From contig NC_044922.1 in the NCBI RefSeq assembly GCF_003576645.1, positions 27,388,822 to 27,452,821 on the forward strand: DNA of 64,000 bases, given 5' to 3'. This DNA comes from Ipomoea triloba. Lineage: Eukaryota; Streptophyta; Magnoliopsida; Solanales; Convolvulaceae. The position numbers and the translations under genes are program-made. The notes beneath the pieces were generated by a model that was given only the letters and a program-made list of their open reading frames with translations, was not told where the DNA came from and did not search any database. Shown here in pieces: positions 24,507-34,769 of the stretch (position 1 is the stretch's first letter; every line of letters begins with the position of its first letter).

Positions 24507-25631
24507 AGGACTTGGCAGGCCTGCATCGCAGTACCCGCCCCAATAGAAGATGATTCAGATTGGACTTCCATCATACTTGGGCCAACATCCAATCCAGGCC
24601 CAGTAGTAACTTCATCAAGGCCCACAACCCGACGACGTTTAGGATCAATAAAACTACTCCCTCCTTTCATTACCTTCTTTATTCTCATTGAAGGTCGCAT
24701 TGAAAGCACCCCCCACGACGGGCTGAGGGATATCATTAACAACATTAATATCCACATTTACTTTCATTGATTGCATTCCACTAATTGAGCCGTTACACTC
24801 CAAAATTTGTTCGTTGGAATCACCAGATGGACTTTTCGAATGCTCAGTAACCAACCAGCGATTAACCGGCGGCATGTTCGAACGGCCTCCGGCACGAAGG
24901 TCCGGTCCGAATAGTTGCTCGCCCCCAACCATTGGCACCCCAAAAACAGTCAGGCAGTATCTACCGGAATGACCAATAATTCCACAAGCAAAGCAGAAAT
25001 TTGGTAATCGCTCGTACTTCAACTGGACCCAAAACCACTCCCCGCCTGGTTTCTTCATTTTCATGGTCTTCTTAAGGGGTTTAGTGATGTTAATACGCAC
25101 CCTGATTCTCAAAAAGGTCTTCCATAGCCCATCAAAATTGGTAGGATCAGCTGATATGAAAGTGCCAATGTATCCACCAATAACCTTCGCCACTTTTTCA
25201 GAAATAAACCCCACCGGTAGTTGATGAACCTGTATCCAGAAAACAGCCGTATCCAATGCTACTGTCGCTGGATTATCGTCCGGCCGAAGGCGCTCAAGAA
25301 CAACCAAATTTTGGTCGAAAGACCAAGGGCCATCATCAACAGCCCTGAGAAGATCCTGCTCATGATAAAACTGGAAAAGAAAGCGACCTTGACCAATTTC
25401 TCGTATACTAACACCTTGCCGAGGACGCCACACACTAGAGATGACATCTCGAAAAATCGGAAAACGAACAGAGCGTTCAGTAACAACACGCCCAACCGCA
25501 GCGAAACGCATATCAACAGAGGAAACATCACCTTCATCCAGCCCAATTATCAAACCGTCGTTTTCCTCCTCAATAGCTAGCGCTGCACATGCATCCTCAA
25601 GAATAGTAGCCATCAGAGGAATGCTTTCCAT
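24503..25631 (-). pseudogene. LINE ORF1: DUF4283-like plus CCHC zinc knuckle
   Basis: RNA-binding gag-like protein of plant L1 LINEs. The likely start is the Met at about 25631 (MESIPLMATILEDA). The frame is open to 24654 and contains the DUF4283-like segment (RFLFQFYHEQDLLRAVDDGP; AVFWIQVHQLPVGF) and the knuckle CFACGIIGHSGRYC. The expected C-terminal tail (KRRRVVGLDE... QACQVL) is in another frame (24503-24757), so a frameshift near 24660-24700 broke the protein. The tail frame ends at a TGA that overlaps the ORF2 ATG as ATGA (24506-24503). An earlier Met at 25802 is possible but would add a hydrophobic stretch unlike the family. Confidence 0.85.
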
Positions 25632-25813
25632 AAGATTGAGAACCAAACTCGAGAAGAACAGAGAACCAAAGCGAAAGGCTGAAAAAACAGGGAGAACCCT
25701 AGAGAGAAAACTCGTAAAAGACAAGAGGAAAAAACTTAAAGGTCTTGTAACTAATAAGCACAAACAACAAATGTAAACAACCTTCCCTTCTAGCTTTTTC
25801 AAATTGTTATTTG

Positions 25814-25826
25814 TGGAGAAATTATC
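25814..25826. repeat. LINE target-site duplication, right copy
   Basis: GTGGAGAAATTAT, identical to 20367-20379. Confidence 0.85.
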
Positions 25827-26085
25827 TTGTAGACCATAATAAAAAGTACATTTTTAATATACTAAAAGTACATTATTCGTGTACTGAATACACATTATAC
25901 AAAATAATATATTTTCAGTACTCAAATAATATATTTTCTCTGAACAATATAATGTAAATTTTTAATATACTTAAAGTACATTATTTGTGTATTGAATGTA
26001 CATTATTTGATAGTATGGTACTATGGTTCACACAGCTGTGTGTACCATGGTCGACACAATAATGATGGCCCTTTTTTGTGTACTG
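25827..26085. mobile_element. Small AT-rich palindromic repeat, MITE-like
   Basis: The interior repeats AAAGTACATTATTCGTGTA-type units. The right end has a palindrome around CACACAGCTGTGTG flanked by ACCATGG copies. The left end (AGAAATTATCTTGTAGACCAT) resembles the outer ends of the 3419 and 5859 elements, so it may be a distant relative. Confidence 0.45.
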
Positions 26086-27456
26086 TTGATGGATTTGCAT
26101 TTGAATCTCTTATTTGAGTTGAAATCTTACATTTAAGTTCTATATTGCAAAGTATAATAAGTGTTATTCTTGAGCGTTCTTAGCTTGCATTGATCAACTA
26201 TGACTAATATTGACTAGTTTATTTTCTTGTGATTCTTTGTCAGCTACTATTACAAAGTGAATTTCATTCAAAACACACATTTAAGTATCGACAATAACAT
26301 TTTTTTATATATAAAAAGTTTCTATGAACTTGACTAGTAGACAATGATGCCTATCCAACATGAGGATTTTATATAGACATATATAATAAATACATATAGA
26401 GCAGGTAGAAAGTTAGATATTCAATTGTAGGTACGACCTTGGGCTATAGAGTTACATCACAAGATGACATGCAGCACGTTGGATGAAGGGTATTCTTAAC
26501 ACGTAAAAAATGGTGTTTACTTTATTAATTAGACGCTAGCAAAACTACCTAACATCCCACCTTAATCACTTCCCATTGGTGAATATATTTATACCTAGGA
26601 ATTGAATGAATATATAGGTCCAAATGAGACTACTATAATAGTTTGACAAATTAATGTGTGGTTAGAAATTCGTCAATTATCAAATTAAACAAAAAAAAAA
26701 AAAAGATTAGTGACGTCTTTTGCTGGTAGTAGTGTTATTGATCACTTTCAACCCTAATTATAAAAATAATAATAAACATTTTTCTAGACTTTAAAGTGGT
26801 CGAAATTTCAATTTTTAACTACAAACACTAAGTTTCTAATTCAAAATTGAGATTATTGTATCATTACCCACCCTTGAGAAGTTGATGTCCATTGTGGTTC
26901 ACTATAGATAACTCACATTGCGGACTTTTATTGACACCAGGTAGGAAGTCATTTTCTCCATTGAACGACTTCATCACTTTGGACCTTAATTATCAAGTAC
27001 CAAAAAGTAACCATTTCCTATGTCGCCACCAAACGAGCATATATACAACTTCACTTTGGATAGTTTTCACTCCGAACTCTTCTAGTTTCTCTTTAAATCT
27101 TATCAAGCACCATGTAAGATCTATTCTAGGTAGCATTCGCCCATTCCCTTCTATGTACCAGACTCTCAATGAACCACCAAATTATATGTCACTTAAGTTA
27201 AGACTTTAACTCTACAACCCACAATCTTTTGTTGATCAAGCTGATGTGGGACTATACCAAGTAGCTTTTTCATACCCAACAATGATTGTTCTATATATAT
27301 ATGTGTGTATTTTGCAACCCTTTGTTCTAATTATAGCATACTACATATCTCTAGGAAAAATATCAGAGTGGTTTCAATAGCTACCCTGCAGGATTATTGA
27401 AGCTAGGGCAAACTGGTTGCCGGAGCTAGCAAAATACGTACGTACGACGTACAAGC
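26086..27456. other. Intergenic and upstream region of CASP-like gene
   Basis: AT-rich. A (TA)n stretch at about 27290-27302 is a possible TATA region for the gene starting at 27457. The 105-codon frame at 26892-27209 has no motif; that region reads like an old repeat. Confidence 0.45.
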
Positions 27457-27806
27457 ATGAAGGCCGACGGTGCAACCGAGGGCAGCGGTGGAGAAGCGTC
27501 AAGAGGGGCAAGGGGAATCTCCATAATGGACCTGATTTTACGAGTAGTCGCCATTGTTGGAAGCTTGGGAAGTGCAGTGGCAATGGGGACGACAGACCAA
27601 ACACTTCCCTTCATCATCCAATCCTTCCGGTTTGAGGCTCAATATGATGATTTTCATACATTTAAGTAAGTCCAATAATAATTCTTTGATTTACTGAAAA
27701 CCAAGCCCCATAATAGTTCTCTATTATTCATGAATTAAAACTTAAATATATGAATTAAATTTTAAATTTCGGTCGAATTCGAACTTGATTATATATATAT
27801 ATATTA

Positions 27807-27876
<70 letters not shown>

Positions 27877-30511
27877 GGAAAATGCTTCTTACTCTTCATG
27901 AATTCTGATCTCCTCCTATATTACCTTGTTGATGTGGAATTTATTCATTGGATGCCCATAAATTGACTGACTCTACCACTAATTTAGAATAATAGTTAAT
28001 AATCAAACCAATCAAATGATGTCATATCATGAGGGAAAGAGTGTAGATGGAAAAATGAGAGGTATATATATAGGATTGCGTTCAAATGAGAACGCACCGC
28101 CCAGGAGAGAACTGCGGACCAATCGCCGCGCGTCACGTGTCCAGATGTAGTTGCACTTAAGGTTATAACTAGGTGCATTTAGGTGCATGAATGTTAACAA
28201 GGTAAATTACTTGCATTTGTAAGTGAAATAGGTGCACAAGTGCATGTAAAATGTATTATATGTGCAAGTAAAATGTATATTGAGCATCAATACTAAGTGC
28301 ACCTAACGTTATAACTAGTTGCACCTAATGGTATAATTAGTGTCATCTAGTTGCATAAATGTTAGCAAGGTAAATTACATGCACTTGTAAGTGAAAATAT
28401 GTGCACTTGTATGTGATTTTACTTGCACTTTTTACTTGCAACTGTACACCAACTACTTGCACTTATAACACATTTACTTGCGCCAAAGTTCGAGATATTT
28501 ACGAAAATGCCACCGCGTCGTTTTTTTAAAATTACATCTGATTCGTTGATTTGGACACGTGGACGGCTGTGAATCGTTCTCATTTCTCTCCTGGGCACCC
28601 GTTCTCATTGGAGCGCGCCCATATATATATATATATATATATATTACTTATAATTAATGGTTGAGTATTTAGTAAAAAAAACACGTCAATTTTATAATTA
28701 TTCTAAACTTTTAAATTTGTAATATTTATAAAATAGCTTGTAATATTTATAAAATTGATCCTAGGCCACCCATTCTCCTCTTATTTTTCAGCATCTCTCA
28801 TTTGTTGATCCACCCAAATAGATAGATCAATCAACCCTTACTCTTTTTTCTTTTTTTTTTTCCGAAGAGTATGTTCTCAACTTAACCCTCCCATATATTA
28901 AGAAGGTTCCAAATGAGAACACGGTCCTCATATAAAAAGTGAGGATTGATCACAACCGCTCATCAGGGTTTACCAATGAGTGATATTTTAGTATATATAA
29001 AAAAAAAACATGATCAATTTCATAATTATTGTAAACTTTCAAAGTTACAATATTTATAAAATTTACCCCACCATTTTTTCTCCTCATTTTTCAGCAAGAC
29101 TCCACCGTTTACCCAAATTGATGTAACAGATCAAATTTTCACTTATGTTTTAGTTAGAAGCATGTTCTCACTTGAACTATCCCTTAAAACGTGAGGACTA
29201 CTTGCAACTTATCATTGAAGAAAAGAAATGCCTTTGATGTTAGTTCTTTTGTTAAGATATCGGCTAGTTGGTGTTCGCTAAAAATGAATTGCACTTGAAT
29301 AGTATTGTTACGAACCAAATTTCGAACAAAATGATAGTCTATTTTTGCGAAAAGATTAGATTAAACATTGCAACTGATAAAATTTTGTAACCATATTTTT
29401 GTTGTTTCCGTGCATGCATTACAAAAGGCTGTTCGTGATCGTGAGCGCCATTGTCTGTGGCTACCTTGCTCTTTCACTCCCACTTTCCATTTTCCACATT
29501 CTAAGGACCAAAGCAGAAAAGAGCAGGATCTTGCTTATATTTTTGGATACGGTAATAAATTAAGGAGAAAATAGCGTTTTTCGTCTCTATATTTATACAA
29601 AATAATGTTTTCGGTCGGTCTGTGTTGAGTTTTGCCGTAAGTATTACTAACCCGACCTCCAATTTTTTTTATTAGGGGCAGTTTTGGGTTTTTTTTTTTT
29701 TAAGGTGGTGGTTTTGGTTCATCCATTTGTTAACGGAAACTTTAATGGGTTAGAACTGCAAATTATGATTTTGTCCCTATATTGACTAACAAGATCTACA
29801 AGTGCACTGCAAATTTGATAGAGTTCAATGATGTACATAAGTATTATTAATTAACCCTCCATTTTTTTTCACTAGGGATATGCTCGATCCTCTTTTCACG
29901 AGGTGGCAATTTTGGTTTCTCGATTTGTAAATAGAAACTTTAATGGTTTAAAATTGTAAATTATGATTTTGTCCCTATGTTACCTAACAAGATCCATGTG
30001 TGCAGGAATACAAATTTGACAAAGCCCAAGGTTCTCCGATTCTTGGCGAAGGTCCAAAACTGACACCTTATAAAAAAATTGAAGGGCGGGCCATAAAAAT
30101 TAAAAAAAAAAAAAACAAAACAAAAAAAAAACCCTATTTTCTCTGAATCAAATTGAACTTAGCCCTGCCCTTTTATCTTTCATCATATACTTATGGATCT
30201 GAGATTAAACAAAGATGCATTGATTATTCTTGGTATTGTCTATTTATGTGCCACTACTAACATGTATTGTTGAAACATTTGATCTGTGGAAGATGATGAT
30301 GGGTCTTCTCACAGCAGGAGCATCCTCAGCAGCAGGCATAGTATACCTTGCACACAATGGCAATTCCTCTGCAAACTGGCCTGCAATATGCCAACCATTT
30401 CAAGACTTCTGCAGGAGAACTTCTGCCTCTTTAATTGGATCATTTGTCGCCATTGTTATGCTTCTTCTGCTCGTCCTGCTGTCATCCATTGCCCTACACA
30501 GAAGCCATTAG
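27457..30511 (+). CDS. CASP-like four-helix membrane protein, 3 exons, 183 aa
   Basis: Casparian-strip membrane domain (CASP/CASPL, DUF588) protein, a plasma-membrane scaffold family for cell-wall modification. Exons 27457-27665, 29428-29551 and 30293-30511 join in phase (209+124+219 nt, 183 aa plus stop). The TTTAA|GTAAGT and GATACG|GTAATA donors are good. TM1 is at about 22-44, with the conserved Arg29 in [13 protein letters not shown]2 is [20 protein letters not shown]3 surrounds the conserved Asp in LIFLDT, and TM4 is [17 protein letters not shown]. After TM1 the sequence is [12 protein letters not shown] rather than the ESLPFFTQF-type signature of true CASPs, so this may be a diverged CASP or a CASPL. 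A mid-gene Met-only reading of exon 3 alone is a fragment. Confidence 0.9.
27789..27871. repeat. (TA)n microsatellite in CASP-like intron 1
   Basis: About 80 bp of almost uninterrupted AT dinucleotides. Confidence 0.95.
28073..28622. mobile_element. MITE with ~90-bp imperfect TIRs in intron 1
   Basis: The left end GGATTGCGTTCAAATGAGAA, then GCCCAGGAGAGAA, and the complement of the right end (CCAATGAGAACGGGTGCCCA) match. Deeper in both arms are CACGTGTCCA and CAGATGTA. The interior repeats TTGCACTT/GTGCAC motifs. (TA)n lies at the right flank (28621-28644). No ORF. Mutator-like is plausible. Confidence 0.7.
28645..29185. mobile_element. Two related MITE copies, the first 5'-truncated
   Basis: 28885-29185 has matching ends (GGTTCCAAATGAGAACACGG on the left; CATGTTCTCACTTGAACTAT on the right). 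28645-28885 repeats its 3' two-thirds (TTTATAATTATTCTAAACTT; TTTTTCAGCATCTCTC; GTATGTTCTCAACTTAACCC) without the left end. The MITE at 28073-28622 abuts the break, which suggests nested insertion. Confidence 0.55.
29580..30000. repeat. Diverged direct repeat in CASP-like intron 2
   Basis: Segments at about 29635-29800 and 29840-29997 share AATTATGATTTTGTCCCTAT and GAAACTTTAATGG in the same order. Old transposon remnant, family unknown. Confidence 0.5.
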
Positions 30512-30909
30512 AGGACTGCTGAAGATTACTCACTCAAAACTCTCTGTGTTTTGTGTTCAATTCTCATCAGTCTGATCTGTTTTTTGGAGAAACAACTGAG
30601 GTTGCTTCACTTGCTTGTGTGTAACATTGCATGCTGTAGTTTTTTTTTTTTTTTTGGATGGGGAAGGAAACACGTAGTCATTACTTAGAAGTGTATTTTG
30701 TTCTTATGTAATTACCTGCAAACTATATATCACGTGAAAGATAAAGTACACTAGAATGTGCAATGCGTTCGACTGAGGGGGTGTTATTATTAGTAATAAT
30801 CTAACTGGGAACATTGTAATTTTTGTATGTGCATGGTTTCAGAGTTGCAGTATTATAACAACCTAGCAGAACTATATTGGATGAGAGAAAAGAAGAGAAG
30901 ATTACCAGA

Positions 30910-31300
30910 AATATGGAGCTCAGTATACTTGTGGGTGAGAAGTCTCACTTAAGACTTGTTTTAAGCAAAAAGTGAAGGTTCAATCTTTGCTACAAACATT
31001 GCGGGTTTAGGTTTAGGTTGGATTCCTTGTGCGTAAAAGTTTACAGATTGGTGTTGAGTCTTGAAGTTAGATTGGCTAGATATGCCTCATGAGCCCAGCG
31101 ATGAGTTCATAGGGTTCAGGATATAGTCAAGCAAATTGTTAATCTATCCAACTAAGGGTAGGGGGTTTGATTCATATGAAGAATAAGGCATATTAAAGGC
31201 GATGAGTTCATAGGGTTCAGGATATAGTCAAACAAATTGTTAATCTATCCAACTAAGGGTAGGGGGTTTGATTCATATGAAGAATAAGGCATATTAAAGA
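30910..31300 (+). repeat. SINE-like segment and 101-bp tandem duplication
   Basis: 30928-31010 has a Pol III-like layout with AGGTTCAATCTTTGC. Then a 101-bp unit starting GCGATGAGTTCATAGGG occurs twice, at 31098-31198 and 31199-31299, almost identical and with GGGGGTTTGATTCATATG in each. Followed by (GAAA)n near 31383-31406. Confidence 0.55.
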
Positions 31301-31844
31301 CTTTGTGGTTAGGTTTTTTCCGAGCTAAATCTGGATTAGGATGATATAGTGGTGGACTACCAAATGCCATATACCACCAACAAAAGAAAGAAAGAAAGAA
31401 AGAAAGAGATTCTACACTTTTCTTAATTTTTCACCTTGATCAACTTAGACGGACGGATGAGATTAATTTATACATTTTACTTAGGTATTATTTTAACTTG
31501 AAACTACCCCTATTGCCTAGCTATTTTATGGACTAATTCACATGTGTTCTATGTTTACTTGTTATGCCATGGAAATAAAAAATGTATTACTCGAAAAATT
31601 TTAACGAGCCAAATGCTCTAATAACTTTTTAAGAAATTCAATGGTCATGTTTCTTAAGTAATATCAAACACGTTTATTACTTTTTCACCGCAAACACATC
31701 CCCTAAAATTATTTCCTTCGAAATTTAATTGGCAATTAGTTTAACATGTAACTTTTGTATGTGCATGGGGTTGCAGTAATATTATTTCACCGAAAACATA
31801 GCAATTACATTTACTGTATAGGGAAAACAAGCAAGGTAGCAGAA
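31301..31844. other. Intergenic, nothing recognised
   Basis: AT-rich spacer with a GAAA microsatellite; no gene seen. Confidence 0.4.
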
Positions 31845-32040
31845 CTATGCAGGATTGGGAGTTCTTGGTGAAACTGTGAGCTTGAGTCCATGAGCCATGG
31901 ACAAAACTGTCATCATTCTATACTCAACTGAATGGCCTTCAACCAGCTTGAACTTAAAGAATCTGCACAGAATTGCAAGTGCCATCTTCATTTGCAGATA
32001 AGCTGAGTCCTTTCCCAGGCATATTCTTGGCCCAGCCTGC
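31845..32040 (-). pseudogene. Orphan last exon of a cytochrome P450 (CYP704-like)
   Basis: Haem-binding loop and C-terminus of a P450. After an acceptor (CTGCAG) at about 32041 the frame reads AGPRICLGKDSAYLQMKMAL, then FFKFKLVEGHSVEYRMMTVL and SMAHGLKLTVSPR before a stop at 31845. CLG is the cysteine-ligand motif, and the AGPRICLGKD and SMAHGL phrases fit the CYP86-clan, CYP704 type. No upstream P450 exon (I-helix, ExxR) was found in the following several kb on this strand. A SINE fragment and a MITE lie there instead, so this looks like a relic or transposed exon. A very long intron cannot be fully excluded. Confidence 0.8.
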
Positions 32041-32162
32041 AGCAAAAAAGAAAAAAAAATGTCAAATTTTCTGGGATTTCTTGAAGTTTTTAGAGTCATC
32101 TTTTTGGGGAATAGTTTTCTTGGATGACGAGGGGAACTCACAGTCACTACCCAAAGGTGCGC

Positions 32163-32240
32163 ATTGAGTAAGTCCCGCCTTATGATCCTAGCTTACAAAG
32201 GACAACAAGGAGGCAGACAAGCCTAGGTTGTGCATGGCTG
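32163..32240 (-). mobile_element. SINE 3' fragment
   Basis: Minus-strand reading has ACAACCTAGGCTTGTCTGCC, TCCTTTGTAAGCTAGGATCA and TAAGGCGGGACTTA, matching the 3' module of the family at 17428, 19326 and 34590. Confidence 0.6.
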
Positions 32241-32378
32241 ATCGTAGGGGTGGGCATATTTTGGGTTCGATCAACCCAATATTTAATCGGATTTGACCAC
32301 ATTTTTTGAATGTTCGGTTATAAAATCCAATCAGACCTGAATTCACCCGAGTATAAAATAGCTTAAATCAATTTACAG

Positions 32379-32562
32379 GGCGTTTGGTTGGGAGGAGGGA
32401 ATTATAGGGGAAAAGAATTGTAATTCGGTGGAATTGCAATTCAATGAATAAAATAGGAATTGAAATTACAGTGTTTGGTATGCAGAAATAGGAGTACAGG
32501 AAATTGAAAGGTAAGATGCGACGAAATGACTAAAATGCTCTTATGTTGTGGTAGATGTTGTA

Positions 32563-32597
<35 letters not shown>

Positions 32598-32857
32598 TCT
32601 TTCAAATAATAATAATAATAATAAGAATAAGTATAATAATAATAATAATAATAATTCTTTGAAATTTTTTTTTAAAAAAAAGACAGAGTATTGGAGGAGG
32701 GGCAAAATTGTCTTTACATCAACAAATTGCCCCTCCTCCCTACCGAATAGCAATTCATCATTTGGAGGGAATTGCAATTCCCTCCAACCAAACACTGTAG
32801 TTTGGGAATTCACTGCAATTCCCTAGCTCCAAACTACATCCAACCAAACAGGCCATT
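32379..32857. mobile_element. Tourist/Harbinger-like MITE with AAT microsatellites
   Basis: Inverted ends GGGCGTTTGGTTGG (left) and the complement of CCAACCAAACAGGCC (right), with sub-terminal GGAATTGCAATTC copies on both sides. Two (AAT)n tracts (about 32566-32596 and 32607-32655) lie inside. The GGCCTGTTTGGTTGG terminus is typical of PIF/Harbinger-type MITEs. Confidence 0.7.
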
Positions 32858-32938
32858 AGGTATTGAGCGTAGGATTTTTATTTCAAACCCTACCCAATAC
32901 CCCAACAACATAAAATGTCGACTTCCAATAATTGACAA

Positions 32939-33601
32939 GTATTATTAAGTTAGATTTTATACTGAATTTTTTTTCCTATTTTTATATCCAGATTGCAATG
33001 TCTTGATATAATTACTTGCAACTTTACCCATGTTTCTCTTTGGCCTGTTCATAGGTTTATATAATATCTATACTAACTTTTTTATTTCAAGTTAGTGAGA
33101 GATTATGAAATGCATTTTCTGATGCTCTAGTAAAATTCAATTATACTTTTAATTTAATTGATTTTATAAATTAACACTAATATACTATTTTCTGCCTTAT
33201 GTAATGTAAAGAATTGTAAGAACATATCCTAAAATTCAATTTATGTATGTTAAGTAATGGTGAAATAAATATGGTGCAAGATATCTATTTATATTTCTGA
33301 TGAATTTTATTTATCTTTACTCCATATAAGGGATAATACCATACTTGTATTACTAACTTCATAGCAGAACAACAGTCTTTTAGTACAATTACAAAATTAG
33401 ATGCCTACTATACCCTTAAATATATTTACATTTCTAACTGTAAAGCAATACCGTATATCTTTTATCCATCTTGCAGAATAATTATCTAAAGATCTCTGCA
33501 AAAAGATAGTTAAAAAAGCATAAGCACTGTCCAACCTAAAATCAGATTAGTGTAAAAGAAACTTATTTGAAGAAAACATAGCCTTAACCCTGTATACCAA
33601 T
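32939..33601. repeat. Dispersed repeat, copy A
   Basis: Nearly identical to 63337-64000, about 30.4 kb away in the same orientation (shared start near TATTATTAAGTTAGATTTTA). Only a few substitutions and one indel were noticed, so the copies are recent or assembly-related. It may continue past 33601, since copy B is cut by the window end. No protein recognised; the frames at 33547-33882 and 33695-33934 are unassigned. Confidence 0.8.
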
Positions 33602-34584
33602 ACACACACTACCTTTGTTTTGCTTCTTAATAACAAATAAGAAAATTCAAGAAAAACAAAAACAAAAAAATTAAACTTCTGGTACCTCTTCATCATGAAA
33701 AATGAATTCTTTGCTTTTGTTTCTTGTTCTTCCACGAATTTTAGTGATTTCATAGGTTCTAACCAACCAAAGTGTGATTGTTTTTCTTTTGTGGATAGGG
33801 CTAATCTAACTCGAAAGCAGGTATTGAGGAGGCATTTCGGACTGAATTCACCAAAATTTTTGAGGACCTTTCGTTTGTGCAATTGCAGTTGTGATTTTAC
33901 ATGTATTTATAATGATTTCAGTCTGTATATTTAGTTCAAATCTGATTGAAAGACAACGTACACATTAATTGTTTATTATGAATGTTTAGTGGAGACTGAA
34001 CAGGCCATTAAATCGTGCGGCTGTGGGGATTCTCCCATCACTATTAAACACGTGATTATTAACTCCCATTCTAAACTAATGAACCGTCCTAATTAATGTA
34101 AGAATTTAGCAATAAGAATAGTTTTCAAGCAACCTTTCAAGTTTCAAGGCATTTAAATATCAGTTTCAAGACAAAAAAGAAAATTAAAATGTTTTTCCTC
34201 AAAAAAGAAAATTAAAATGTTTGGCCCTAATTACTTCCTTCACTCAAAACACAGCGTTTTTGTTTGGGATTTGTGTCATCCACTTATAGCGCAAGGACTC
34301 GTCGGTGGCGTCAGGCTTAATTACTTTTCAAAAAGCCACGCATCTCTTTTACGTCGTAAACAACTACGTCCGAAGCACACACTATTAGAATCCCGCGTCT
34401 TCTTCCTGTTGACAGTGCCGCCTCAACTCCATCCCACCCCGGCGTCCAGTATTGATATGCCACAAACTACGTATTGTGAAGAGAGTCCATCAATAAACAA
34501 TTTTTATTGGAGTCAAATTTAGAAATTTGTAGTTACTAAGTCAATTGTTAGATCAACTTAACTTATAATTTTATATCATCGGAG
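33602..34584. other. Unassigned intergenic sequence
   Basis: Possible continuation of dispersed repeat A. Frames at 33695-33934 (+) and 34217-34522 (+) show no recognisable domain. Confidence 0.35.
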
Positions 34585-34589
34585 ACAAC

Positions 34590-34745
34590 CCGAGTAGAGT
34601 TGATTGGACAGTTAATTAGCTTGCTAACCACAAGGTTCCAAGTTTGATTACCTATTGAGCCTTTTGGATTAGGCCCGTCAACTATAGACAACATAAGTTC
34701 GTTGAGCTCTTGTAGTCTTTTACTGAATAGGATCACAAGGAAAGT
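34590..34745 (+). mobile_element. tRNA-like SINE copy
   Basis: GTTGATTGGACAGTTAATTA, CTAACCACAAGGTTCCAAGT with box B-like GTTTGATTACC, TATAGACAAC, and the 3' CTTGTAGTCTTTTA and GGATCACAAGG motifs, in the same order as the copy at 17428. Confidence 0.6.
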
Positions 34746-34769
34746 TTCACTTATAAAGTACATTTAGTT

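Larger units (their letters stand above)
20380..25813 (-). mobile_element. Full-length L1-type LINE (plant, RNase H-bearing)
   Basis: About 5.4 kb on the minus strand, bounded by a perfect 13-bp target-site duplication. The A-tail end (T-run on the plus strand) is at about 20392-20402. Order along the element: ORF1 (gag-like with CCHC knuckle), ORF2 with AP-endonuclease, reverse transcriptase, zf-RVT Cys/His segment and a C-terminal RNase H-like domain. ORF2 has stops and frameshifts, so this copy is dead. It separates the endosulfine gene from a small palindromic repeat into whose edge it appears to have inserted. Confidence 0.93.
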
